Below are positions 15,401 through 27,487 of a DNA stretch of 64,000 nucleotides, piece by piece. Both the position numbers and the translations under genes were made by a program. The notes under the pieces were generated by a model. The model did no database searches. It saw only the letters and a program-made list of their open reading frames with translations, and was not told the DNA's origin. Source of the DNA: Pestalotiopsis fici W106-1. Taxonomy: Eukaryota > Ascomycota > Sordariomycetes > Amphisphaeriales > Sporocadaceae. How positions within the stretch are numbered: the stretch's first letter is position 1; each line of letters starts with the position of its first letter. The DNA is taken from positions 3,546,942-3,610,941 of the forward strand of contig NW_006917095.1 in assembly GCF_000516985.1 (NCBI RefSeq), in the 5' to 3' direction.

Positions 15401-18300
15401 GAGATGCGGCTTCTACGGTCTATCTATACTATACTAGGGTATCTATCTACCTTGCAGCAGACTTCTTATTGGATTTTTTTTTTTTCTTCTCGTGCTTCTC
15501 TTTTTTGCCCCCCCCCCCCCCCCCCCCCCTCCCTTCCTGCTCTATCTATACACTTCACTACGTAACATATAAAAGTAGTGCGTATTACACTCCACAAACC
15601 TCGGGTCATTCACGCAAAGAGTTGGTCTAGATCTAACACTTCCACTCTCGTCATTGCTTTGGCTGCAAAGAAACCTGCTGGCTCTTGTCGACCCCTCTAG
15701 TGACTAGGGAAACATTGAACCTCAAGCGGCGAGTTTGAACAAGAACGAAGATATCCTGGATATCAAGGGCAGAAAAGATAAGCTAGAGCTCTGGACACCG
15801 TATAGTACTCGAGTCAGCCGGCATCGACGCAGGATCGATCAGTGGGCTCATCACGTGTTGAATTTTATTAGTCAGTTATATAGCTAGCCGGCGAAATACA
15901 TGCTGATTCATCACGGATCCTGCCGTCGAGATATCTTCAATATAGCAGTACGAGCTCAAAACTGATACCGGCTGGCATTTCTCGGTGGATGTCTTTCGTA
16001 ATCAAAGTCACGTCAGCTTATAGGTAAAGTTCTCTTGTCAATGATGGATATCCATCTTCATTCGTGAACATTGAACATCGGCCATGCCTCGCGTATCCCC
16101 AGTCTCTTTGCTGGAGTGCATACCAATTTTCTATCTGTCGCCAGTTCTCCGCTGCATTTACCAATCACAGTAGCTTGAAGCCATTTGCACATGGTTTCCT
16201 GTGAGCGCAATGCAACGACGTTAACGCTTCAGCCGCGATCAGTACCACAAGAAAAAGGATATTTCCCTTTTCAGTCAAGGTTGACTATCCACCACAGCCA
16301 GCAATAGCGGTTGGGCGTTTCGCGCAACGCCAGTTTACCCTGGCATCACCATCGCTTCTAACTGGTCCTCTGCTGTACTGCCGGCATTCACGGTGGGCCA
16401 TCAGCGGAGTCATCCAAAGTCATGCGAGCGCCGTTGCAGCCATTCACTGGGCAGCAAAACCATAAACTCCAGGTATACGCATGGCCGATCCCTGCCCGAG
16501 ATGAGTGTTGAAGCAACGTTAGTCGAGAACTCTACTGTATCCTATGCATGTAGTCGATAGCTGGGCTTGTTAGGTAGTCAGGTATAAGATGCAGTTGACT
16601 AGCCTCGCACGGTAATCGAACGATTCCAACTTGGCTCCTGCTGGTCTGATGCATGTGGTATGTATGTAGGTAGGCATATATCAGAACTCAAATGCCGTAT
16701 TCCCAATTGGGTGTGATCTGCAAATATCCTCATTTGGGATGCAGGTCTGGTCTCCAAAAACGTACGCATGCAGCCTAGCCGATGTGCAACAAGCAGCCAA
16801 CCAACACGGGCAACGGCTTGGTATTCGGGAGCATAGATGGTGAACAACCTCCACGGTGAGGAAGTGAATGTCTCTGACACTGCTGAACCGATACCGCGTG
16901 CGTATTACTGCAGCATGATTCCGTCCGTTTGAGCCGTTCTCAAGTCCCTCGTATCTTTGCTTCACGGTGCTGCATATTCTCATGGTCGCTAGGAGACTGA
17001 CAATCATGAATCGGTCAACACAGGCTCTACTCTTGCCGATATGCTTCATACTTACACACATAACAAGGTGCATATATGCCGGACAAGTGAGACTATATGG
17101 AGTTGCGTGTTTATATATGCACCATGCTGGGTGTTGCTGCACATCAATGCCTTAACCCGTTCCTCCGCCTCGCCTTATTACGACAGACATGGGCATAGTA
17201 CATGCAGGCGAATGTCGGCAACGCTCTTGTCTTTGCCGTGTCGGCATTTACGATATCGCGGTGTGGCTACTCTTGACTGTTTTCCCTAGTGTGCAGAGGA
17301 TATAGCGGTACCAGAGATTGTACAGGGGATCGAATGGCGGTGTCGTGCCTCTTCACAGTCTCGCAAAACGCAAAGCACCCAACTGCAAGAGACGACACAG
17401 ATGGACGGATGGTCTATACGTACGTAATACCCGAATGAGAATAGGGGGCTCAACACCAGAGTCATTGCACAGCGCATGCAACTGGGTGTGACAACAACCG
17501 CAGCTGGGTAGACAAGACAGACTTCAACATCCCAGTAGCAAGCTTACAACGGCTCAGCTATGCACCATTTTTTTTTTTTTTTTTGATATTATCCCCCCCC
17601 CCTCCCTTTCTTTCCATCGATTGCTGGTTCGACTCGTTAAGCCAGCGGTACTCATGGTTAGCAGAATTCCAAGAAGGACATCCTCCAAGACACGTCAAGA
17701 TTGCTTTACCGCATGCGTAATCTTGATGAGTATTGAGACACAATCGATTATCATAGTAGTATGTCGTGAGAAACAAAGCGTAAATGAAGCCTGAAACTTC
17801 TGCTCGGGGTCAGATTGGCATATTCGGTGAAAGTATGTGAATTGGCGGCATGGGAGTGTTCCTAGCCACTTGTCGTCGCCGCCAGAGTACTCTGCCATCT
17901 GTCATTCTGTGGCAGACATAAATATATATATATATATATCTTTATATGTGCGTGTGTGTGTGTGTATATCATGATCCGCCAGTTCATCGTCATAGAAAAA
18001 CACTCGATTAAGACATCGCCTTCCGGCTGTCTAGACCTGGATTCTTGTTCGGTCTATGCAATATCTAGCCCATGTCTACTTGGTCAACTTTGCTCATCCT
18101 CTACCTTCGCCATCAATAAAAGTCCCATATCATAATTCAGCTAAAACGTCTTCGAGGGTCGCAAGTCGAATATCACACAACAGGGTATTCATTTCTGCCG
18201 AGCCTGGTGCCGGATCATTGTCCCCCCTTCCCCTCCCTTCAGCGTCAACGCACGGAAAACCAAGACACTCCAGAACACTATAGATCTGGCGGGGCAATAC
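12463..18300. other. Long intergenic region, no gene seen
   Basis: This is 5.8 kb upstream of acrB and downstream of the thioesterase gene. The acrB-proximal part (12,560-13,450) has T-rich and purine-rich tracts of the kind seen in long fungal leaders. Further on there are homopolymers (A-run 15053-15079, C-run about 15510-15528, T-run about 17568-17584), an AT/GT microsatellite near 17923-17965, and GGTAGGTA words near 16665. The largest open frames (13633-14184 plus, 16681-17142 minus) have no recognisable domain and no credible splice partners. I cannot support a gene here. Confidence 0.5.
15053..15079. repeat. Poly(A) tract
   Basis: An uninterrupted adenine run of about 27 bases stands between two non-coding stretches. 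On the plus strand it could be a retroposed poly(A) tail, but nothing upstream reads as a transcript, so a simple homopolymer is the safer reading. Confidence 0.85.
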
Positions 18301-19521
18301 TCAGTTGGCAGGCCTTGTACTGCCAGAAGCTCCTAGATCCTCGACGGCATCCTCGCGGTCCCATGTTTCCTTCTCAATCTCCTCGACTTGTTTCGTCAGC
18401 TGCCATATCCTGGCCCTGGAGGAACATATCGCCGCCTCTTGCTTTTCCCACGTGCTTTGAAACACGTCCTGGACAAAAGGGGGCGTAGTTGTTTTGGTGG
18501 CATTCCTGTAATCATATATCACAACATCCTCCGCGGTGCGGGCGGCAACGCGGTGATGTCTGTGTGACAAGATCATGCAGTCGAGAATGAGTGACGTGTC
18601 TGACCTCCCAGGCAAGGACCGCAGCTTGTGGTAGACGGATATGCGATCGGGGTACACTACTGGCTGAATAGAGTGTGAGAGGCACGAATTAGTATGCCAC
18701 TTCAGATTCTCTGATAATTGGTATGTCGCAGACATACAAATTTGTAGTCGGCCTTGATGCTCTTCATAATAAGTCCGACACCGTTTGGGCTCATGAGAGA
18801 TTTCCACTCAGCCGCATTAGACGGATCTAGAGCAGCGAAGTGCGTTATCCAGTTCACGCGAGATGACTCGGCATATCGTATATATGCAGCATTATTGACA
18901 TGTTGCTGGGACGGGCTTTAGTCAGTATGGGTAAGGCACGCAACATGAAGCTCGACTGCTGAGTAGGGCTGGGCGAGGCTGACAACTTTGGGGACCGACG
19001 TGAGTCACGTCACAGGGAGGAGGAGGAGAAGAAGAAGAAGAAGAGGTCATGGCAAGATTGAAAATGTACCGGCATGATCTCTTGCTGGTGCGATGGGTAT
19101 CAGATATTTGACCCATATCCAGACAGACACCACGGACCTAGGCAGACCCAAGATGCTCCATACTCACAAAACTGTCCATCTCCCCCCACGCCACTGCTTG
19201 ACCCTCCAGACCTCTTCTGCTGCCCGTGAGGAACCCCTCGCTTTCTGCAGTCAGAGATCGCCATTCCAGTGCCAAGCTGCGCAGTACTCCAGCCGCCCGC
19301 TGTATCTGCGAAGGAGAACAACCAAACATGATACACTTTCCAAGCCGAGCCTTCAGATCACCATGCCATCGCGGCGACGGCAGTGGCAGTGGCGACGGCG
19401 GGGTAGCCGAGGAAGCGAAACGCCGTGTGCACTGAGAGAAAATGCGCCGGGGCAGTCCGCTATGCTGCCAACTCGGCAGGGAAGACCCAAGGGTTGCAGG
19501 AAATCGTGTCAACCCTGACAT
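18301..19521 (-). CDS. Hotdog-fold thioesterase-like protein, probably mitochondrial
   Basis: Three exons (19168-19521, 18738-18905, 18301-18663), all joined in phase 0, give 294 residues. The hotdog signature QHVNNAAYIRYAESSRVNW spans the exon 1/2 junction (GEMDSF|QHVNN), where the HVNN block aligns with the D..HVNN..Y..Y pattern of 4-hydroxybenzoyl-CoA thioesterases. The second strand set reads SIKADYKF|PVVYPDRISVYHKL and DCMILSHRHHRVAARTAEDV. The aspartate usually preceding HVNN is present as MD three residues earlier. The first 40 residues are Arg/Ser-rich without acidic residues after the start (LPRRIFSQCTRRFASSA), typical of a mitochondrial presequence. The substrate is unknown; family members hydrolyse acyl-CoA thioesters, but some fungal relatives may have lost activity. 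The last 50 residues form a charged helix. It is divergent from the LYR gene. Confidence 0.85.
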
Positions 19522-20389
19522 CTTGTCTTGGTTTCTCTCCTGAAAAGGCCCGGAAAGGTAATCAATTCGGTAAGACGCCAGTGAAGCAGAGGCAACCTGT
19601 GACCGTGTTTTGAGTAGTGCGAGCCCTTTGGCGCTTATGTGATTTAAGTTGCGCAGTTGGCGTGCTGAGGTTATTTAGATGTACTTATTATACAATGGAG
19701 GTGCATACACCGGAGGCGCGATCGGACATTTCGGCTGGCACGCGGACGGGTTTGGGGGGGTGGCCCTTCTTGGTTGTTGGTGGTGGAGCTCAATTAGGGT
19801 GCCGGTGCCTTTCCGAGGCTAATCTAATAAGGTCAGGTACATTAGGTAGGTAGGTTACATGTAGGTAGGTAGAGCGTCTACACAGTACGTACGGTTATGA
19901 ATTTATGGCGTCACCCGACTACCAGCTCCTACTGCTACTCATTCACTACTACATACATACATTACTCTGCCGTAACAACGATGCAATTGAAACTGCAGAC
20001 GTATAGCGAATGACTCGATAAGTAACTACGTCTACTACAACAAGCACCACCACCAGCAAAACACAGCTCAGAAATTATACACTAAACTGCACTACCCGCC
20101 AACCACCACCCTCATAATCTGGCCAAAGATTCTTCGTATAATTTATATATAGTGTAGATTGCGGGCTCAGGTGGTAGCTCAAATCTTGCACACCTACCAG
20201 TATCCTTGCTTACCTACATTACATACTCACGACATTGACTTGCCTGCGAATGCTTGGCTGGCCCGTTGCCCGATTATTGGACATAGGCCGGGCTGCCAGA
20301 ACGAGGTGGCAGACAAGAGAGCCAGCCAGCAACCAACCAACCAACCAACCACCAGACCGATTTCGCCCATTGACTCAACAGTCCGCATC
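19522..20389. other. Shared divergent promoter region
   Basis: 868 bp separate the starts of the thioesterase (-) and LYR (+) genes. It contains GGTAGGTA words at about 19843-19870 and a CCAACCAACC run at about 20333-20352. Both flanking products look mitochondrial, so co-regulation is possible but not shown. Confidence 0.5.
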
Positions 20390-21130
20390 ATGTCGCCTCC
20401 AGATGCCGTATTGAGAAGAGAGGTCATATCCATCTACAAAGGTTTCACACCAGAATGTCTAGAACCGAGCGAGTGAAGTTAGTAAGACGGAAGAGACGAC
20501 TGGCTGACTCATGGGTTTCTTTAAACTGCATCAACAGAACTACTTCATCTCGGCAAGGACTATCCCCTGGGCTTTGGCTACTTCCGGCCTCGCCTACACA
20601 AGGCCTTCATGGCCAATGCTCATCTGCGAAACGAAGACGATATACGCAAAGGGATTGCCAGAGCCGACTTTGTCCGAAAAGGTATGTATCTACCAAACCC
20701 AGCCTGTCTCCGTCCCGTTCTGGGGAGAATGATTCCGGGTGGCTCGACAGACCACTGACCATGACATCTGTGCTTGTGCAAGCTCGCCCTCACTGAAACT
20801 TGCTGACCACGGCTACCACAGAGATTGAGGCACTGTAAGGACAAATATATTCCTCCCATCTACACTGATGCAACTAGGATGTTGTTATACACTATATTGC
20901 AGACAGTGTCAGACCCTTGACACCATTCGCCTATCCTTCACCCTCTTCCTGTCTTTTTTTTTTTTTTTTTTTTGGATTCCAAGCAAAAACCGATCGGTGC
21001 CTGTTTATCTCTGCGGAAGGGCGAATACAATGCCGGTTATGAATGTCCGTAGTGCTCGAGCTGACGGAATCACCACAGATATTACTTGAAGCGCTATCGG
21101 ACGTTGAGGAAGGCATATGGGCATCTATGA
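20390..21130 (+). CDS. LYR-motif protein, ETFRF1/LYRM5-like
   Basis: Four exons (20390-20441, 20538-20681, 20822-20834, 21079-21130) join in frame to an 86-residue protein. Landmarks are VISIYKELLHLGKDYPLG, YFRPRLHKAFMAN, then IARADFVRKEIEAL and YYLKRYRTLRKAYGHL at the end. The order and spacing fit human ETFRF1 (LYRM5), the LYR-family factor that binds electron-transfer flavoprotein in mitochondria and displaces FAD; the Leu-Tyr-Arg triplet is degenerate here (IYK). The third exon is only 13 bases. Introns are 96, 140 and 244 bp. Other small LYR proteins, such as complex I or Fe-S assembly LYR factors, are the alternative, but the LGKDYPLG and F..KEIEAL..L motifs favour the ETFRF1 branch. 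It is convergent with the methyltransferase gene. Confidence 0.88.
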
Positions 21131-21501
21131 ATGGAGCGAAAGGCTTAGTCCATGACGATCCACAATCTTGTCATTGAAGTCCAGTATATGGTATCTCTAT
21201 CTATAAACTTGCGATCGGGTCGCAACATGTATGAAACCATTCCCAGACTTGTGTGATTTGAGCTCAGCGACATCGTGGTAATCATGGAACACTCGGACTT
21301 TGACGAAGCGAACCCTTCCACAGAGTCCAATCCACATCAATCTCTGACAAACAGCAGGATTCATAATCTCATACAAAGTCCAAATGCTGAAGAAGGAAGG
21401 AGTGGATGGGAAGAGAAAAAAAAAAGGGGGGAGCCCACATCAGCGGTATACCTCGAGGCCGAGGTGTCCAAAGCTTGTTCCAGAGGGGGAATGGTGGCTT
21501 G
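21131..21501. other. Convergent 3' region
   Basis: 371 bp separate the stop codons of the LYR gene and the methyltransferase gene. No coding sequence is supported. It includes an A/G-rich tract near 21412-21432. Confidence 0.6.
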
Positions 21502-24369
21502 TTAATTCTTCCTCCTGGCACTCCAGGCACCAATCTCCAGACACTCACCCCAGCTCGTGCCGCCATCTCTTAGTAGATCATTCATCATCTTGCCCGTCCA
21601 GCCATCCCATTCGTCTTGGCTCTTGCCGCTCACATCGCGCAGCATGGGCTCGAGTGCCTGGATCAAACCAACACTGGTTTCGAGCGCTGTTCTTCGTATG
21701 GCTGCCTGAGCAGCCGTCAAAGACTTTCCGCCCTTGCCACCCTTGTGGTCGCTGGCTTTTCCCTTACCCTTCATGCTGTCAATGTAGCTCTTTCCGTCCT
21801 TGGTGACCACACCACCAACGCCCTCACGCTCCCAGCGCACCTCGGACAGCGGGACCGCCATACGCTTGGACCGTACCTCAATGAGGCCGTCTTCCTGAAG
21901 CAGCATGGGACCGATCATGGTGCAAGGGACGGCTGAGAGGAAACGCTTATCCAGGGCCTTGCTCAGCCAGCCGTTATACTCGACCAGGAATTGATTCAAA
22001 GGTGCCGACAATGGTGTGTTTGCCGAAACGACATATACGCCCAGTCGGGTGGCATCGTCTTCATCCTCGCTTCCAGACTCGCTATCCTCGGCGGCAGAGG
22101 TAGCAGGGATAGGTGGAGCTGCGGCAGCTGTAGCAGCCGTTGATGTCGCAGGCACATGCGGCCTCAACATGCGCATGCTCATATCCGTCTCCCATATCTC
22201 CAACACACCGCCAGGCCGGAGCAAGCGCAGGTATTCGTCCATGAAGATCTGAGAAAACTGACCGGGCGCGGCGCACGACATGTCCTTGACCATGACCAGG
22301 TCAAATTCACCGTCTTGGAAGGGCCACGGGGTTCGGCGCATGTCGTGCTGGACAAAGCGCCAGTTCATATCCTTGTCTGGTTTGGAGTTAGGATCAGGGC
22401 CAGTGCCACAGAGAGGAACAATATCGATTCCGGTGAAGGAGACTCCACCATGACCATGCTGAGCAAAATAGCGGTGGCACATCATGCTCCAGAAGCCCGA
22501 ACCACAGCCCACTTCGAGGATGCGCTGGGGGGGCTTTGAAGCAAAGGCATCGGAAATGATAGGGCCACCAAAGAGCTGAAACAGCAGGAGCGTACGAAGT
22601 GATTGGCGGTGCAACTCTGCAAGATCCACAGGCAAAGGGTATGGTAGCTGATCGTCGTGGATATAGGTACGGCCGTTGCGGACGACCAGTGGCTTGGGAC
22701 TGACATTGACGCGGTTCTTGAGCGCTAGGTTGGACGTCGCCGATAAATTAGAGGCTGAAACAGAACCCTCGTGAGAGGAGGGAGGAAGGTTCTCGGAGGA
22801 GGTCATGATGCCGGTACGGTGGAGGTGAGGGGGTCCCGAGACGGACGCAGACGAGACGCTACCGGTACGGCGATAAGCTGCAGCAGAGTTGGAGGACTTG
22901 GTAGGCAAGGCGCTTTGAGCATCAGATAGCATGGCGGCATAATGGTTTGAAGAGTGCCGTCTCTGAGCGCCTCTGTCTGGCGGCAAGATGCCAGCGCCAG
23001 CGCCAGCACCTAGGCCAAGAAGGAGGGCTGCGCCCGGGGGCGAGGGTGTCGCGGCCAGGGGCTCGGAATCTGAGCTTGCTAATGCAGCGGAGCGAGAACC
23101 ATGGGCAGTAAGACGTGACGGTATCGCCGTAGTACTTTGTCTTGCAGAATAATTGGTAGTGGGGGCAGCAGTGGCAAGCGAAGAAGGGAAGATGTCTCTG
23201 TTGATTCGTCCACGAGCAGCAGCGACCACGACAGCTGAAGCGGGAGCGGAAGAGGAGGAGAAGGAGGAGGAAACGTCAGTTGCGGCGGAGCCCGCAGGCT
23301 GGCGATTGATGCCGGCGACCGATGCACCGAGGCTAGCAGCACGGGCTCTCACAGAAGCAGGCGCAGACGGGTGAGGATTTGGAGGGTGTTGACTGATCTG
23401 TTGGCTGGCGCTGATTCTGCCATCCGACGATGAAGATGTCTTGGACAGAGAGGAATGGGGGGACGACGTTGTGTTTGCACCAGTAGTGGTGGTGGTGAAG
23501 GGGGCAATTGGCTCTGGCGGGGCTACAGGGTTTAGGATTGCGTCGTTGCATGTTGTTCCAGTATGCCCCCCAGCTTGCCCAGTGCTACTGCTAGTGCTTC
23601 TGCCTCCCCATCTGGGCAGATTGGACGGGCTGGCAACCGCTGTCGCATTTCCCGACGGCACGCTTGCGCCGCTGTGGCTCAAATCCAGGCGCTGCGGATC
23701 CAGCCCGCGACCACTGGAGAAGGCACCGCTGCTGCTGCTGCTGCTGCTGCTGCTGCCGCCGCCGCCGCCGCCGCCGCTTGTATTGATGAAACTGAATCCT
23801 CGCCCTTTCTTCTGCTGCTGCTTCTTCGTCGACTGCTTTTTCCACAAACTTCCACTGCTGGCGGATACAAATGATGCAGGGTCATCGGCGCCATTACGCA
23901 GCGCTTCCTCCCTCAAACCTGTTGGAGTCGTTATGCTCGATGGAGTCGTTGGGGTGAGTACCGCTCTTCTTCCCGTGTCCTTGTCCTGCGCCATATTGCT
24001 GCGCTGCTCGTCCACGTCGCCATATGATGGCCCAGCTCTACTACCTCTGCCGCCAATTGCCTGAGCCTGATTGCTCTCGGAATCGCTGTCGTTGTGCCCA
24101 AACCGCCGCACCCGTCTTTGAAGACCTTTCCTCGTCCTTGTCCTCGACTTGGACCTGGAGCGGGACTTGGAGCGAATGCGTGTCTTTCCAGGTGCCGCCG
24201 CCGATGAGCTACCAGCTCGGCCTGGTGCATCCACTGCTTGTCTTTCTGCATTGTCCGTCTTGTCCTTGTTGCCATCGCCGCCGGCCTGTGCCTGCGCCTG
24301 CCGTTGCTTCTGAATTGATGGTCTATAAGTGCTTGCGACAGGCATAAATATGTCCATTGCAAACATCAC
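21502..24369 (-). CDS. Large SAM-dependent methyltransferase-domain protein
   Basis: A single open frame of 955 residues. The first 550 or so are low-complexity: a basic Arg/Ser/Lys stretch (KTRIRSKSRSRSKSRTR), Gly and Ser runs encoded by trinucleotide repeats near 23730-23780, and long Ser/Ala/Pro-rich segments. The catalytic part starts near residue 585 (PLPVDLAELHRQSLRTLLLF). The SAM-binding glycine motif is ILEVGCGSGFWSMM at about 613, followed by the acidic GIDIVPL and by FQDGEFDLVMVKDM, then EYLRLLRPGGVLEIWETD. This is a class I Rossmann methyltransferase fold. The substrate is unknown. The initiator is uncertain because MMFAMDIF offers three in-frame ATGs within five codons. The 3.1 kb divergent interval with CCR4 is its promoter region. 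Confidence 0.82.
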   Translation of the reverse strand: MMFAMDIFMPVASTYRPSIQKQRQAQAQAGGDGNKDKTDNAERQAVDAPGRAGSSSAAAPGKTRIRSKSRSRSKSRTRTRKGLQRRVRRFGHNDSDSESNQAQAIGGRGSRAGPSYGDVDEQRSNMAQDKDTGRRAVLTPTTPSSITTPTGLREEALRNGADDPASFVSASSGSLWKKQSTKKQQQKKGRGFSFINTSGGGGGGGSSSSSSSSSGAFSSGRGLDPQRLDLSHSGASVPSGNATAVASPSNLPRWGGRSTSSSTGQAGGHTGTTCNDAILNPVAPPEPIAPFTTTTTGANTTSSPHSSLSKTSSSSDGRISASQQISQHPPNPHPSAPASVRARAASLGASVAGINRQPAGSAATDVSSSFSSSSAPASAVVVAAARGRINRDIFPSSLATAAPTTNYSARQSTTAIPSRLTAHGSRSAALASSDSEPLAATPSPPGAALLLGLGAGAGAGILPPDRGAQRRHSSNHYAAMLSDAQSALPTKSSNSAAAYRRTGSVSSASVSGPPHLHRTGIMTSSENLPPSSHEGSVSASNLSATSNLALKNRVNVSPKPLVVRNGRTYIHDDQLPYPLPVDLAELHRQSLRTLLLFQLFGGPIISDAFASKPPQRILEVGCGSGFWSMMCHRYFAQHGHGGVSFTGIDIVPLCGTGPDPNSKPDKDMNWRFVQHDMRRTPWPFQDGEFDLVMVKDMSCAAPGQFSQIFMDEYLRLLRPGGVLEIWETDMSMRMLRPHVPATSTAATAAAAPPIPATSAAEDSESGSEDEDDATRLGVYVVSANTPLSAPLNQFLVEYNGWLSKALDKRFLSAVPCTMIGPMLLQEDGLIEVRSKRMAVPLSEVRWEREGVGGVVTKDGKSYIDSMKGKGKASDHKGGKGGKSLTAAQAAIRRTALETSVGLIQALEPMLRDVSGKSQDEWDGWTGKMMNDLLRDGGTSWGECLEIGAWSARRKN
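23728..23777. repeat. Trinucleotide repeats coding Ser and Gly runs
   Basis: Adjacent (GCT)n and (GCC)n runs inside the methyltransferase gene encode poly-Ser followed upstream by poly-Gly on the minus strand. Length variation between strains would stay in frame. Confidence 0.85.
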
Positions 24370-27300
24370 CTACCCGATGCCTCTACGCATGTGTTGTGGG
24401 ATTAACTGCTAGGATATCTGGATCAACGTTGTCTTGCCGTCTTCGCTGTTGGGGCCAGGCCTAGATCTGACCCTGCGGCGCAACTCCTCTTTATAGGCTG
24501 GCATATGGGAGTACCGAATGCCAGCAAGCAGCAGGAAGGGGCAAGAGCGGCTTGCGGCTCTGGCATCGAGCAGGAAGGATTTGCACACACACACACACAC
24601 ACACGCACACGAGTGTCCCTCGGCATATAAGCCAACCTGTAAACTCCACGCAATCGTGTCAGACGACAGACACAGAGGCTGGAATTACCGCCTAAAGTAC
24701 TTTACGTGGTGCGCGGAGTCTATGATTCGAGCACCGAGTTTGGGCTTAACTGGGCCGGGCAAGGCAGGGCAGGGAGGAGACACATTGCATGCATACGATA
24801 TCTGGGGTATTATTCCATAGATGGCTTCGCCGGCCGTCTTCCCCGCATGCCACCCCATCACACTCGGGCTGACATCCAGAAGAGAGCTGGGGACGAGGGG
24901 TAAAAGCTGGGGAAAAGCCGGAACCGTCCGCCCTCGACGGGGCCTGGACTTGATCTACCTGCTGGATGACTGGTACAATGTCACAATTTCCCATGGGCCG
25001 CTCAGTCAGGGTCGGGAGAGGGCTGCGGAGAAAAGGGGGAGCTGCCGACTCTATACGGATGGTGTTGACGGGTGCTGGAGCGTGTCGTAAACGTAGGCCA
25101 CCCGTCCCCCGCGCGCATGGGCGGTTTGACGTTTGGATGGATGGTTGCAGAATCCTCGCCAACTTTGTGGAAAGACGATGGTGTGTTTGAGTAGGCAATC
25201 GAGTGAGCCTTCAAGTTGAATCGAGGCCGTGTATTTGAAATCTTCGTTGAGTAGGTACATGATGTGTCGTCCATCGCCATGGTATTGGCCGCGGCGTATT
25301 TTTATTTATTTATATATGTGTGTAAGTAAATAGGTTTTTGTGTGACGCTCCAGATTATCCGAGCACTATAGGTCAGCCGACTACGGTCTGACATATATGT
25401 GACGGACCCGGCCAGGAAAGTTTGAATTAATACATCGATGGTCTTGACTCCGTCGTCAAAGCGGTTAGATTATTTGAGCAATTGAAGCGATTAGACCAAA
25501 CCAGTATGATGTGCCCATGTCGAAATAAGTATTGTCGACATTGGTATTGAGCCAGTGAAAACTGGCTTTCTGCTGCTCACATGACCGAGCAGTCTGCCTG
25601 CCATGCATTACTTTAACATGCTACAAAACACACAACTCTGGGCCAGGAATCCAAATAATGCAATGAAGCATGGACCGTACGGACCACCTCGACCCCCTAT
25701 CGAAGATGAGTTCTAGTGGGTGAATCGATCCATTAGACCTGGACCAACATACTAGGCCGCTGCACAGTAGGCTGATACAGACCTTCCATCTGGTCATTTT
25801 CCTATACCGTGTAATGGGGGAAATTGAGGCGTCAACAGAAGCAGTGGTGGCCAGAGCCGCATGAAACACGAGCGGTAAAGGAGACGGGCAAATATAGTCT
25901 AGGTCGAGAAGTGAATAATATATATGAGCAAGCCTGGCTACACCTCTTGCAAACTACGCTTTACTCGCCCTCGCGTAGTTCAATGAATGAGCGAACCTCG
26001 GGCAAACGCGTGATAAGGCTTTAGTCGGAAAACTTTTCCTTCTTACTTTTTGCATAGCTTCGTTGGCAGACCTGCTGTATCAACGTGTCCCAGGTGTGGT
26101 CTGAGTGTTGAATGAGGCACGGAAGGTTGAGCTGGATGGCCAATGCAACTTTCTCATTACTTGTCCTGCTTCTTTACTGCTGCCACGAACATGAGTTTCT
26201 GTCTTGAGATTGACTATACTCGTGTGTTCAGAAAGATCAATCATGATTCGAAGCAAAAGAAGAGCAGGAGGAGGAAGTAGTAGAGTGATGAGCAATAACG
26301 GTGGTATCTTTGATCCCAGAACTTGTTGCGCACATTCAATGGTATTTCTAGCCCACCTAGCCAAGCTGGAGGAGCGATTGTGTTTGTCTCTCTCACACTG
26401 GCTTGATCGATTAATGGATTTGTTTAATCGATTGGTTGATTGATGGACAATGGTGATGCATAACATCACCATTGTCAATAAGGGGTATACCCAACCACAC
26501 GACCTCTTTTCAATACGTACTACGTACAACCAACCAACCGACGACACCAGGACGAGCGTTCTTTTACTCCACTATATACACACACAAACACTATGCTGCT
26601 ATCTGTCAGCCCAATTGCTTCTCCATGCTTCCGGAGCTTACCCAGAGCGAGCCCAGTTCATTCACGCCTCCGCGTTTCATGAATTGACCGATTGACCAAT
26701 TCGCAGAGCTTCCACCCACTCTTCATCCACTTCCATTATTTGTGCATGACCTCCTGCTCCTCCTTGTGCCACCACTACTACCTACCTACCTACGTGTAGC
26801 GATAGACATGCCAGCCGCGCTGCATAGCATCGTCACGCAGCAGCAGCAACAACAACAACACCAGCAACAGCAATAATCACGACGACGCCCACATCCATCA
26901 ACAGTACCAAGGAGCAAGACGAGAACCACACCTAATTGTCCAATTTCAATGATTGCTCGTTGCTGACGGGCCAATGCTTCATTCCCCTACCTGGGTAGCC
27001 TAGCTCTGCTTTCCCTCTTGCACTTACTTGTCTCTGCCCCGCCGGCCACTCATTAGCACCAATTTCGATAGACCAAACATCACCAATTCGTCCAGCTGCA
27101 CTACACACGCTCAGCGCCCACGCACAACTCCTTTGCCCGGCGCGTCGAATCGAATCAGCCCACCGACCATCGAAATACCGCAAAAATCCAACGCGAGGGG
27201 AAGAGATAGAATAAAAACTTTTTTTTGAATCTGGCCCACCCCTTCCTCGATCAACGTCGACTCGAAACCCAGCCCTGGAATATAGACATCGCCGTGTCCT

Positions 27301-27487
27301 CCTCCTCCTCCAGGTGCAGCAGCACACAGACCGCTTCAAACCACATAATCGCACACTGCCCAAAGAAGACGACCCTCTGGCGACTGGGTGCTTTCCATGC
27401 CACCCCACGTATGGACACGTCACCACGAGAAGCACTCCATTGTAACGAACCACCTCCGCGCCTCCGAGTAGAGCAAGAGGGACAAAC
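24370..27487. other. Divergent intergenic region upstream of CCR4
   Basis: 3.1 kb separate the methyltransferase and CCR4 starts. It contains a CA run (about 24584-24604), a CTACCTACC word cluster (about 26778-26795), a CAG/CAA-type repeat (about 26838-26872) and a pyrimidine-rich leader before the CCR4 start. Several short ATG-initiated frames precede the CCR4 start within 300 bp, so upstream ORFs in its leader are possible. No gene is supported. Confidence 0.5.

Noticed and set aside
16681..17142. 153-codon minus-strand frame
   Set aside because: Cys/His-containing, but with no zinc-binding spacing, no homology that I recognise and no splice partners.
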